Assembly: GCA_900767715.1 (NCBI GenBank)
Contig: CAAGAD010000005.1
Location: 372,001-436,000 of the forward strand
Origin: Clostridia bacterium
Lineage (GTDB): Bacteria > Bacillota > Clostridia > Christensenellales > UBA1242
Direction: 5' to 3'
DNA length: 64,000 bases
Below the pieces are notes generated by a model. The model was not told where the DNA came from. It did no database searches and worked only from the letters and a program-made list of their open reading frames with translations. The position numbers and the translations under genes are program-made. Shown here piece after piece: positions 43,671-52,103 of the stretch; positions within the stretch are counted from its first letter, which is position 1, and each line of letters opens with the position of its first letter.

Positions 43671-43744
43671 GCGGGTGTAACTCAATGGTAGAGTTCCAGC
43701 CTTCCAAGCTGGCTGCGTGGGTCCGATTCCCATCACCCGCTCCA
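43671..43744 (+). tRNA. tRNA-Gly(TCC)
   Basis: 74 nt with CCA. Acceptor GCGGGTG/CACCCGC, anticodon loop CTTCCAA, T-arm GGGTCCGATTCCC. Confidence 0.95.
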
Positions 43745-44010
43745 TAGTTTGTACTTTCACTTTGCTTTGCAAGGTGATGGAGTTGCGCTAGCAACTAAAC
43801 GACGCCAGTCGTTTGAAGCGGACAAAGTTCGTGCGAAGCCAATAATCGCCAGATTATTATTCCCATCACCCGCTCCACAATAAGTACTTATGAAAAAGCC
43901 TGCTAGGTGATGGCTATTGCGCCAGCAATAGTTTGAGCGCCAGCGAAAAGAAGCGGACAAAGTTCGTGCGTAGCCAATGCCGCATGGCATTATTCTCATC
44001 ACCCGCTCCA
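43745..44010 (+). repeat. Two tandem 133-nt structured repeats ending in the tRNA-Gly 3' end
   Basis: ATTCCCATCACCCGCTCCA, the last 19 nt of tRNA-Gly(TCC), recurs at 43859-43877 and (one mismatch) 43992-44010, a constant period of 133. In each unit GGTGATGG pairs with CCATCACC-like sequence as an outer stem. Inner hairpins with GCCA-type loops have different stem sequences in the two units (AGTTGC/GCAACT against CTATTGC/GCAATAG; AATAATC/GATTATT against AATGCC/GGCATT). A core AAGCGGACAAAGTTCGTGCG is unchanged in both. Confidence 0.85.
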
Positions 44011-44067
44011 TAGTTTGTACTTTTGGAGAGTGCAGGACAAAGGCAAACTAACATAACAGTTTAATAT

Positions 44068-44144
44068 GTGCTCGTAGCTCAGTTGGATAGAGCATCGCCC
44101 TTCTAAGGCGAGGGTCGAGGGTTCGAATCCCCCCGAGCACACCA
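44068..44144 (+). tRNA. tRNA-Arg(TCT)
   Basis: 77 nt with CCA. Acceptor GTGCTCG/CGAGCAC, anticodon loop CTTCTAA, T-arm GGGTTCGAATCCC. Confidence 0.95.
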
Positions 44145-44148
44145 GTAT

Positions 44149-44225
44149 GGTGGATATAGTTCAGTTGGTAGAGCGCCAGATTGTGGATCTGGTTGTCCAA
44201 GGTTCGAGTCCTTGTATCCACCCCA
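44149..44225 (+). tRNA. tRNA-His(GTG)
   Basis: 77 nt including the extra G at -1 opposite C73. Acceptor GTGGATA/TATCCAC, anticodon loop TTGTGGA, CCA encoded. Confidence 0.95.
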
Positions 44226-44237
44226 CTTATATAAACA

Positions 44238-44262
44238 AAAACAAACGAAAGTTTGTTTTTTT
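44238..44262 (+). terminator. Terminator of the tRNA-Arg/His unit
   Basis: AACAAAC-GAAA-GTTTGTT followed by T-run. Confidence 0.88.
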
Positions 44263-44272
44263 CTTTTGCTTT

Positions 44273-44394
44273 CAAGGACTATCACCTGCGGTACTCGCAT
44301 TTCACATTACGTGCTTTTCTGTCTCTATGTTCAATGCGAGTGTGTTCGCCGTATTTTCATACGGCTCGACTACGAGTTCCTTGTATCCACCCCA
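44273..44394 (+). repeat. Structured repeat carrying a copy of the tRNA-His 3' end
   Basis: CAAGGACT (44273-44280) pairs with AGTTCCTTG (44375-44383); inside are CTCGCATT/AATGCGAG (44294-44301, 44333-44340) and GCCGTAT-TTTC-ATACGGC (44348-44365). The end 44374-44394 repeats the tRNA-His 3' terminus with one inserted T. A second, truncated copy of the left part lies at 44451-44494. A separate hairpin plus T-run sits at 44406-44428. Confidence 0.8.
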
Positions 44395-44450
44395 TATATG
44401 AGAAAAGGTAAACCTAGTTTATCTTTTTTTATTTTTCGTCTCATAGTACA

Positions 44451-44494
44451 CGGACTCTCACCTACGGTATTCGCATTTCACATTATGTGCTTTT
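44451..44494 (+). repeat. Truncated second copy of the tRNA-His element
   Basis: 44 nt matching 44276-44318 at most positions (GGACTNTCACCTNCGGTA, then TCGCATTTCACATTANGTGC). It is cut exactly where the GLUG fragment begins at 44495. Confidence 0.75.
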
Positions 44495-44670
44495 AGGTCG
44501 ATACCTAGTTTGAAGTATTTGCCTTCGTAGGTTGTGCCATTATTTACAGATATACTCAGTCCTGCTAACTGACTGGCTCTGTTTATGAGATATGGGCTTA
44601 TGCTCGTGCCATCGCCAGTCCAGTCAGTAGAACTTCTGCCTCCCCAATAATCAACACCATTAATTATATA
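44495..44670 (-). pseudogene. Fragment of a GLUG-type surface protein gene
   Basis: Minus-strand translation includes WGGRSSTDWTGDGTSISPYL, then NRASQLAGLSISVNNGTTYE and GKYFKLGIDLK, the opening of a GLUG-type repeat. The frame runs into the tRNA-linked repeat at 44494. Bases 44495-44588 match 19911-20004 with only a few differences. No start codon with a ribosome site and no complete domain. Confidence 0.75.
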
Positions 44671-44714
44671 TTTGAGATAAAATTGTACAAATTTTGGCAA
44701 AAGCGTGTTTTGGG

Positions 44715-44798
44715 GGCTGTGATGCCCACGACGCGTCGTGGAGGTTGGCGGGGAGCCAACGGAATTTAAACGCCCGCGTTTAAATTTGCATCACAGCC
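44715..44798. repeat. Cloverleaf inverted-repeat element
   Basis: Outer 11-bp stem GGCTGTGATGC (44715-44725) with GCATCACAGCC (44788-44798). Inside, in order: the 16-nt palindrome CCACGACGCGTCGTGG (44726-44741), GTTGGC-GGGGA-GCCAAC (44744-44760), and AATTTAAACG-CCCG-CGTTTAAATT (44763-44786). Nearly every base is paired, giving a four-way junction as RNA or DNA. No coding potential. Confidence 0.85.
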
Positions 44799-44805
44799 GA
44801 GCCGA

Positions 44806-44830
44806 TAAAAAACGCCACGTGGGCGCTTTT
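44806..44830 (-). terminator. Terminator of gap
   Basis: GCGCC/GGCGT stem with a CACGT loop, followed by T6 on the minus strand, abutting the gap stop codon. Confidence 0.8.
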
Positions 44831-45853
<1,023 letters not shown>

Positions 45854-45952
45854 TCACTCCTTATCGTTCTTAATTTAAATCTATAATTTTAGGCGCGTTT
45901 TGTCAAACGATTTCACCCGTATAACTTTCGCATTTGTGCCAATAATTTAGAT

Positions 45953-47119
45953 ATGTTATTTATTAATATTTGTTTATTTATTATACCTGCTTTTTTTGTG
46001 GCATATTTTTTCGTGCGAAAACAAAATAATGCAAATCAATTTGTTTTTCATTTTGAGTCGTACGTATTTAAAAATAAAGAGTACATTTTTTGCAAAAAGG
46101 ATATCAGTCACATAATTGCAGATATTTTAGTTTACAAAATAAAAAATTGCCAAATAAATGCAAAATTATTACAAAAAAATATAACTATGCAATATTTTTC
46201 ACAAAATTTTAATAATTTTATAAAAAAACGCGATAAAAATCGTGATTTTAAATTTTTTAATTTTATTTTTGAATTAAATAAAAAATACAATAATTTATTT
46301 AATTTTAATTATTTAATTATTAATAAAAAAATAGATAAAAATATTATTATTTTAGCGTGCAAAGAAATACTTGAAAGGGGTGAAAGTGTTGGCATTGTTT
46401 TTGCCGATGAATCGCGAATGAAAAATGTGATAATCGCGCAAGGTGAAAGTGTGGAAAATTTTAACGTGTTTGACACCTACAATTTAATTAAACAAGCACC
46501 CACAAAAATTAAACGTAAATATGCACTAAAATGTAAAAATCTCGCACCAAAAATTAGATGTGTAGAAATATTTGAGAACTACAAAACTTGCAACCTTATA
46601 CGTGTGTGCTATCGAAACAAAGTTGAATACAGAAACGTGTTTAATCAATGCCTTGTAAGAGTGCTTTTCGACAATGTAAAATTTGCTTGTCAATCGGCAA
46701 TCGTAAACCGCATAAATCTATACGACATGTTTGAGAGTGATGAAGTAAAATTTAACAATGTTTTTGACGGCTATGACATCAAGTTTAATGACGCGCGTGT
46801 GCAACGAATTTATGACGATATGGTGTTTGCCGACACGCAACAAATATGTGCTGACCTAGGTCGCCTTTTCACTCATGAACCGCACTCAAAAGCGTACACA
46901 TATTTTATGCGTGAGATTGTTGGTCTGCATAATGAGAACAACGCACTGGTTGTGCGACCAAACACTCGGCTAATCGGGTGCGACTTTACTATTTGCGATT
47001 TGGGCGTCGCGGTCAAAAAACGCAACAAATCGTGCTACGTGTTGGACGGAAAGGTTTTCTCGGCGAGCATACCAATAAATTGCGAAGATATTTCAAAACT
47101 AGATTGTATTTTATATTAG
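45953..47119 (+). CDS. Hypothetical membrane-anchored protein
   Basis: 388 residues. One N-terminal membrane segment (residues 2-21, INICLFIIPAFFVAYFFV). The first half of the gene is extremely AT-rich with many Asn/Lys/Ile/Phe codons; the second half has ordinary composition (for example RLFTHEPHSKAYTYFMREIV). No known domain. No Shine-Dalgarno is visible. rarA begins 19 nt after its stop. Confidence 0.7.
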   Translation: MLFINICLFIIPAFFVAYFFVRKQNNANQFVFHFESYVFKNKEYIFCKKDISHIIADILVYKIKNCQINAKLLQKNITMQYFSQNFNNFIKKRDKNRDFKFFNFIFELNKKYNNLFNFNYLIINKKIDKNIIILACKEILERGESVGIVFADESRMKNVIIAQGESVENFNVFDTYNLIKQAPTKIKRKYALKCKNLAPKIRCVEIFENYKTCNLIRVCYRNKVEYRNVFNQCLVRVLFDNVKFACQSAIVNRINLYDMFESDEVKFNNVFDGYDIKFNDARVQRIYDDMVFADTQQICADLGRLFTHEPHSKAYTYFMREIVGLHNENNALVVRPNTRLIGCDFTICDLGVAVKKRNKSCYVLDGKVFSASIPINCEDISKLDCILY

Positions 47120-47132
47120 ATTGTGATATAAT
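47104..47132 (+). promoter_or_regulatory. Promoter abutting the rarA start (leaderless)
   Basis: TTGTAT 47104-47109, 17-nt spacer, TATAAT 47127-47132, then only 6 nt to ATG at 47139. It overlaps the end of the upstream ORF. Confidence 0.85.
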
Positions 47133-47138
47133 GTCGGT

Positions 47139-48410
47139 ATGGAAAATATGTTTGAAGAAGTGGCGCGCACTAACGCGCCGTTGTATGAGAGAATGCGTCC
47201 AACCAGCCTAGAAGAGTTCGTCGGGCAGAAACACATCGTTGGACCCAACACCTTGCTCTCGCGTGCTATCAAATCCAACCGCTTGGGCAGTTGCATTTTT
47301 TACGGCCCACCCGGCTGTGGAAAAACAACTCTCGCAAACATAATCGCCAACACGTTTAACGGCAAGTTTGTCAAACTGAACGCCGTATCGAGTGGTGTGA
47401 CTGACGCGAAGAAGATTATCGACCAAGCCAAAAAGGATATGGAAATCTATGGCAAGAAGACGTACCTATTACTCGACGAATGCCACCGCTGGAACAAAGC
47501 CCAAAGCGACTGTGTGTTGGAAGCAATCGAGCGTGGATACATAACTTTTATCGGCTCGACCACCGAAAACCCAAATTATTCGATGACACCCGCTATCGTG
47601 TCTAGGTGCAGACTGTTTGAGTTTAAGCCACTCACCACTGCGGATATCAAAGACGCCCTACTCCGCGCATTGAAAGACAAGACTCGAGGAATGGGCAATT
47701 ATAACGTGAAGATTGACGTCGAAGCGCTCAACCATTTCGCGAGCGCAAGTTCGGGCGACCTTCGCAATGCACTCAACGCACTTGAACTCGCCATACTCAC
47801 CACTGAGCCTAACGAAAAGGGCGAAATCGTGATTGACAAGACGGTTGCGGAAGAGAGCATTCAACAGCCAGTGATGAGCGTTGATGAAACGATGTATTAC
47901 AATCTTTTGAGTGCGTTTTGCAAAAGTTTGCGCGGAAGCGACGCCGACGCGGCGATTTACTATTCGCAAAGGCTAATCACGGCGGGTTGCGACCCTCAAC
48001 TCATCGCGCGACGACTGATTGCACACGCAAGCGAAGATGTAGGAATGGCGGACAGTCAAGCGTTGATTATGGCGTGCTCGGCGCTGTACGCCATCAAAAA
48101 TATGGGCGTGCCGGAATGTTTGTTACCACTTACCCACGCCATTATCTATGTGTGCGAAGCGGAAAAATCTAATTCGGTGGTTATGGCATTGAACTCGGCA
48201 AAGATTGACGCGCAAGACAATCCTGATGACAAAATTCCACCATATTTGAAAAACCACACCGAAGATAGCAAGGACTATAAATATCCGCACAATTACGGTG
48301 GATATGTTGAACAACAATATCTGCCAGACAGCCTAAAAGACCGTGTTTACTATCACCCTAGCAAGAACGGAAAAGAAAAAGATATTGTGCGAAAAAAATT
48401 TAAAGATTAA
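47139..48410 (+). CDS. rarA: Replication-associated recombination protein RarA (MgsA)
   Basis: AAA+ ATPase related to clamp loaders that acts at stalled forks. It has 423 residues. Walker A is GPPGCGKT (56-63), Walker B-type LLLDECHRWNKAQ, sensor 1 IGSTTENPNY, and the C-terminal tetramerisation and MgsA domain contains RRLIAHASEDVGMADSQAL. A second in-frame Met is at residue 4, but the promoter position favours 47139 with an mRNA starting at the AUG. Confidence 0.95.
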   Translation: MENMFEEVARTNAPLYERMRPTSLEEFVGQKHIVGPNTLLSRAIKSNRLGSCIFYGPPGCGKTTLANIIANTFNGKFVKLNAVSSGVTDAKKIIDQAKKDMEIYGKKTYLLLDECHRWNKAQSDCVLEAIERGYITFIGSTTENPNYSMTPAIVSRCRLFEFKPLTTADIKDALLRALKDKTRGMGNYNVKIDVEALNHFASASSGDLRNALNALELAILTTEPNEKGEIVIDKTVAEESIQQPVMSVDETMYYNLLSAFCKSLRGSDADAAIYYSQRLITAGCDPQLIARRLIAHASEDVGMADSQALIMACSALYAIKNMGVPECLLPLTHAIIYVCEAEKSNSVVMALNSAKIDAQDNPDDKIPPYLKNHTEDSKDYKYPHNYGGYVEQQYLPDSLKDRVYYHPSKNGKEKDIVRKKFKD

Positions 48411-48440
48411 AAAATTGTGAAAAATATTAATAAAACAACA

Positions 48441-48478
48441 AAAAAGAGATTTAAAAACTAGAAAATCTCTTTTTTTAA
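48441..48478. terminator. Terminator(s) between rarA and the 48495 gene
   Basis: AAAAAAGAGATTT/AAATCTCTTTTTT serves rarA; a second stem AAACTCC/GGAGTTT at 48486-48504 with a T-run on the minus strand serves the convergent gene. Confidence 0.85.
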
Positions 48479-48494
48479 TTAAAAAAACTCCCGA

Positions 48495-49028
48495 TTAGGA
48501 GTTTCTTGTATTTGACTGGGTCATTTCTTTGCTAGCGAGCATTTGAGCATACAGTCGACCCACTCTGTCCGATTCTGCAATCTGGCGCAAAGGCATTTGC
48601 ATATTGAACTTGCCGATATTATCGCCCGTAACTGTGGCATAAGTGTATGGCGTGTAATCGTAAACCTTGAACTTTGCATTCTTGGTGTCGAGTGGTTGGT
48701 CAACGACAAAACGAATGGACTTGTCGCCATAGTTGATAAGGTATTGAACAAGTGCGCGTTCTTTGTTTTTCAAATTAGTTCTGGTGTAATCATTGCCTAG
48801 AGAATTGCAAATGAAAATGTTGGCGTATTGTGGTTGTTTCCCAAGTTTAGTGCTCATTGCGTCAACAAATTCGCCGAAAGTAATTTTTGGCTTTTTCGCA
48901 TTGTTAAACTCGGCTTCCAATGTATTCAAATAACCCTGAATGGAAGCAAGGTCGTCGACTCCGATGTCGCCCTTATTGTATTCGTTGAGCCAGCGAGTGT
49001 ATTGGTTGATAATATCTACAAGTTTCAT
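48495..49028 (-). CDS. Hypothetical protein
   Basis: 177 residues, cytoplasmic. N-terminal helical region (IINQYTRWLNEYNKGDIGVD), then a mixed region with NIFICNSLGNDYTRTNL. AGGGGA-type site upstream. No family recognised. Convergent with rarA. Confidence 0.65.
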   Translation of the reverse strand: MKLVDIINQYTRWLNEYNKGDIGVDDLASIQGYLNTLEAEFNNAKKPKITFGEFVDAMSTKLGKQPQYANIFICNSLGNDYTRTNLKNKERALVQYLINYGDKSIRFVVDQPLDTKNAKFKVYDYTPYTYATVTGDNIGKFNMQMPLRQIAESDRVGRLYAQMLASKEMTQSNTRNS

Positions 49029-49103
49029 AACTATCCCCTTTTTGATTCGTATTATACAACCAACAAAAAAGTTGTCAAGGTCAAGCCCGACAACTTTTCA
49101 TAA

Positions 49104-50294
49104 TTATTTTGCAAGTTTTGCAGTTTCGCGTGCGATAACCAATTCTTCGTTGGTAGGAATGCGGTAAATCTTGACGCGAGATGTTGGAAGAGAAATGTCT
49201 TCAACAGTGCCACGTGGCATAACTTCGTTCTTGTGGTAGTCCATATTAACGCCCAAAAATTCGAGATATTCACAAACGCGTTTACGCATTTCAGCAGTAT
49301 TTTCGCCAGCGCCGGCAGTGAACACCAATACGTCGATGCCACCCATTGCAGCAGAGTATGCGCCTACGTATTTTGCAATGCGGTAAGCGGTCATATCCAT
49401 CGCCAAATTTTCTCTATGTTTATCAAGGTTGGCTTCGATGTCACGCATATCGTTGGTGTAACCAGTGATGCCGAGCAAACCACATTTTTTGTTTAGGAAA
49501 TCTACGACTTCGTCGATGTTTTTGAGATTGTAAATCTTGGCAATTTGTGGCAAAATACTTGCGTCAATATCGCCACTGCGAGTGCCCATAATCACGCCTT
49601 CAAGTGGAGTGTAACCCATACTGGTGTCAACGCTCTTTCCGTTCTTGATTGCGCAAACTGATGCTCCTGAACCGATGTGGCAAGAAACGATTTTCTTGTC
49701 TGCGACAGAACCCAAAATGCGCTCTACTTCGTCACGAATGAATTGGTGGCTAGAACCGTGGAAACCGTAACGACGGATTTGGTGGTCAGTGTAGAGTTCG
49801 TAAGGGATTGCGTACAAATATGCTTTCTCTGGCATTGTGCTGTGGAAAGCGGTGTCGAAAGTGGTTGTTTGAATAGTGTTTGGCATTGCTTTCATACAAG
49901 CCTTGATGCCTTTGATGTGCCCTGGCAAGTGAAGTGGGCTATATTGCAAATTTTTCTCGAAATCTGCCAAAACTTCGTCAGTTACAACGACTGTGTGGTC
50001 ATATTTAGGACCAGCACTCACAATGCGGTGACCTACGGCGTCAATCTCGTCAAGAGATTTCACAACTCCCAACTTTTCGTCGGTCAAATATTTGAGAGCG
50101 ATGTCAGTGGCAACGTTGTGGTCTGGCACTGGAAGTTCTTTTTGGTCTTTGCCTTTTGGTGATTTGAAGCGAGCAAAACTCTCTGGGAAACCAATTCTCT
50201 CAACTGCGCCACTGGCGAGTGTGTCTTCACTGACTGTGTCGATGAGTTGGAATTTGAGCGTACTGCTACCTGCGTTAATAACTAAAATTTTCAT
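49104..50294 (-). CDS. ackA: Acetate kinase
   Basis: Converts acetyl phosphate and ADP to acetate and ATP. It has 396 residues, ASKHA fold. Motifs: NAGSSTLKFQLID at the N-terminus, FDTAFHSTMP (active-site region), HIGSGASVCAIKNGKSVDTSMG and TAGAGENTAEMR. AAGGAG precedes the ATG. Its start overlaps the pta stop (50291-50294). Together they form the substrate-level phosphorylation branch to acetate. Confidence 0.98.
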   Translation of the reverse strand: MKILVINAGSSTLKFQLIDTVSEDTLASGAVERIGFPESFARFKSPKGKDQKELPVPDHNVATDIALKYLTDEKLGVVKSLDEIDAVGHRIVSAGPKYDHTVVVTDEVLADFEKNLQYSPLHLPGHIKGIKACMKAMPNTIQTTTFDTAFHSTMPEKAYLYAIPYELYTDHQIRRYGFHGSSHQFIRDEVERILGSVADKKIVSCHIGSGASVCAIKNGKSVDTSMGYTPLEGVIMGTRSGDIDASILPQIAKIYNLKNIDEVVDFLNKKCGLLGITGYTNDMRDIEANLDKHRENLAMDMTAYRIAKYVGAYSAAMGGIDVLVFTAGAGENTAEMRKRVCEYLEFLGVNMDYHKNEVMPRGTVEDISLPTSRVKIYRIPTNEELVIARETAKLAK

Positions 50295-51241
50295 AAATTC
50301 TCCTTGTGTTCTGTTTGTAAAATTGTGATTATGGTGGTGTAGAATATGTCCTGCACGGTCGAACCACGCGACAAGTCGTTGACTGGTCGGTCGAGCCCGA
50401 CGGTGATAGGTCCTATGGCGGTGTAGTCTGCCAAGCGCTGAACGAGTTTATACCCTATGTTGCCCGCATCAATGTTTGGGAATATGAGCACATTTGCTTT
50501 GCCAGCGATGTTGGACTTGACCTTCTTTTGTTTGGCGACTTCGGTGCTGAGTGCAACGTCTGCTTGAACTTCGCCCAAAAAGGTTACCTTCTGTTCGTTG
50601 AGAAGTCGAGCGCATTCGCGCATTTTGTCCGCGCTGTCGCCCTTGCCCGAGCCAAGTGTGGAATAACTGAGTAATGCCATTTTGCCCCTGCCCACGATTT
50701 GATTGTAAAAATCAAGCGAATTGCGAGCAATGTTAGTCAACTCTTCTGCTGACGGGTCAATGTTGAGCGCGATGTCAGCGAACAACAATGGCTGAACATT
50801 AGGCTTGACCATAAGCATTGCCGAATTGATAAACTGTTTATGCGAACGCAACAACTGCAAGGCAGGACGCAGAACGTCTGCGCTGGTAGTGATTGCGCCA
50901 GCAACCATTCCGTCCACCGCGCCAGTATAGACCAGCATTGTGGCGAGATGTGTGCGGTCAGTGAGAATTTCGCGTGCTTCGGCGAGTTTGAGCCCTTTGT
51001 GTCGGCGCAACTCATACAACTTGATTGCCAATTCATCAATGTTCATTCTCTCTGGGTCATACACCGTTATGCGCGGGTCGGGAAAGAGAGAGCGTTTGCC
51101 GATGACACACACTTCGCAAATATCTTCCTTCAAAAGCAAGTCTATGGCGTCACGAATGCGCTCGCACTTATCTGCTTCCGGAAATATGATTTTCGCGTGC
51201 AATGCTTTGGCTTTTGCGATTAATTTCTCTATTTGTTCCAT
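50291..51241 (-). CDS. pta: Phosphate acetyltransferase
   Basis: Makes acetyl phosphate from acetyl-CoA. It has 316 residues when started at 51241, the short Pta form. It begins MEQIEKLIAKAKALHAKIIF; motifs include MVAGAITTSADVLRPALQL and GLDRPVNDLSRGSTVQD near the end. The longer frame (51277) is rejected because a consensus promoter lies there, with TATAAT ending 7 nt before this ATG. ackA overlaps downstream. Confidence 0.95.
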   Translation of the reverse strand: MEQIEKLIAKAKALHAKIIFPEADKCERIRDAIDLLLKEDICEVCVIGKRSLFPDPRITVYDPERMNIDELAIKLYELRRHKGLKLAEAREILTDRTHLATMLVYTGAVDGMVAGAITTSADVLRPALQLLRSHKQFINSAMLMVKPNVQPLLFADIALNIDPSAEELTNIARNSLDFYNQIVGRGKMALLSYSTLGSGKGDSADKMRECARLLNEQKVTFLGEVQADVALSTEVAKQKKVKSNIAGKANVLIFPNIDAGNIGYKLVQRLADYTAIGPITVGLDRPVNDLSRGSTVQDIFYTTIITILQTEHKENL

Positions 51242-51248
51242 CTTTTGC

Positions 51249-51277
51249 ATTATATCATTTTTCGCCCGTGCAGTCAA
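51249..51277 (-). promoter_or_regulatory. Promoter of pta-ackA inside the patatin gene end (leaderless)
   Basis: TTGACT (51277-51272), 17-nt spacer, TATAAT (51254-51249) on the minus strand, 7 nt before the pta ATG. It overlaps the last codons of the patatin gene. Confidence 0.85.
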
Positions 51278-52073
51278 AGTTATTTGGGGCGTCCTGCAAA
51301 AGTTTTTTCAATTTATTTATGTTGCGTTTCATCGCCTTGTAGCCCGCGGTGATGGCGCTTGTGGCGTTTTCTTTGTTATAGCCGAGCGAACTGAGCCCGC
51401 ACGTGTTAGTTGTGATGCGAAGGTCGTCATAGCGCGGACTGAGTGCAGTGCAACGGCTGTGGAATAGGTTGACCATATTGAAACTGTCGGCTAGATAACT
51501 GAGTTTGCTCGTTTCGGGCTTGTATTTGCCGATGACGTCAATGCTGACGATGACGGCGTCCTTGTCAACCTTGCGCGCAACGTCATCGGCAAGGTTGTTC
51601 GCCACTCCGCCATCACACATTTCTATGCCGTTGATTTTAACCGGCGGAAAGACGATTGGCATTGACATACTGGCACGTACGGCTTGCCACAATGGACCTT
51701 TGTCTAGCACGTAATATTTGCCAGTGTCAAGACTGCTGGCAATCGCCATAAATTTGATGTCGGTCTGCGTGCAGTCGGTGTCGTGAAAAATGTTTTGAAA
51801 AATCTTGTCCACCTTTTTGCCCATCAACAGACTATCGCGGAATGCAAGGAACGGGTCAACGTCAATGAACTTACGTGTGTGAAATTTGTATGCCCAACTT
51901 TCGAGCCAGTGGGCGTCGGGCTTGAACGCATAGAGCCCGCCCACGATTGCGCCCATTGATGTGCCGACAATAAAGTCGGGTGTAATGCCGTTCTCTTCCA
52001 GCGCTTTCAACACGCCGATGTGGGCGTAACCCTTGGCTCCACCGCCAGATAAAACTAGTCCAAACTTCTTCAT
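51255..52073 (-). CDS. Patatin-like phospholipase
   Basis: Serine acyl hydrolase, bacterial RssA/YlbK group, 272 residues. Oxyanion-hole motif SGGGAKGYAHIGVLKAL at the start, nucleophile elbow GTSMG (Ser near 43), and the DGGVANNL dyad Asp. No signal peptide, so it should be cytoplasmic or membrane-associated. AGGA lies about 10 nt before the ATG. Divergent from the YlbJ-like gene, with 30 nt between starts; its 3' end contains the pta promoter. Confidence 0.93.
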   Translation of the reverse strand: MKKFGLVLSGGGAKGYAHIGVLKALEENGITPDFIVGTSMGAIVGGLYAFKPDAHWLESWAYKFHTRKFIDVDPFLAFRDSLLMGKKVDKIFQNIFHDTDCTQTDIKFMAIASSLDTGKYYVLDKGPLWQAVRASMSMPIVFPPVKINGIEMCDGGVANNLADDVARKVDKDAVIVSIDVIGKYKPETSKLSYLADSFNMVNLFHSRCTALSPRYDDLRITTNTCGLSSLGYNKENATSAITAGYKAMKRNINKLKKLLQDAPNNFDCTGEK

Positions 52074-52092
52074 TTTTTGCCGTCCTTTTCAA

Positions 52093-52098
52093 TATAAT
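52093..52098 (+). promoter_or_regulatory. -10 box of the YlbJ-like gene (leaderless)
   Basis: TATAAT 5 nt before the ATG at 52104, no ribosome site. The -35 candidate TTCATT (52069-52074, 18-nt spacer) is weak. Confidence 0.6.
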
Positions 52099-52103
52099 AA
52101 TAT

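Noticed and set aside
43726..44010. Direct repeats considered as a CRISPR array
   Set aside because: Only three copies of 19 nt at 133-nt spacing, and the spacers are homologous to each other and self-paired.
43757..44011. 84-codon minus-strand frame across the tandem repeats
   Set aside because: Arises from the structured 133-nt repeats; the internal similarity is from the repeat, not a protein.
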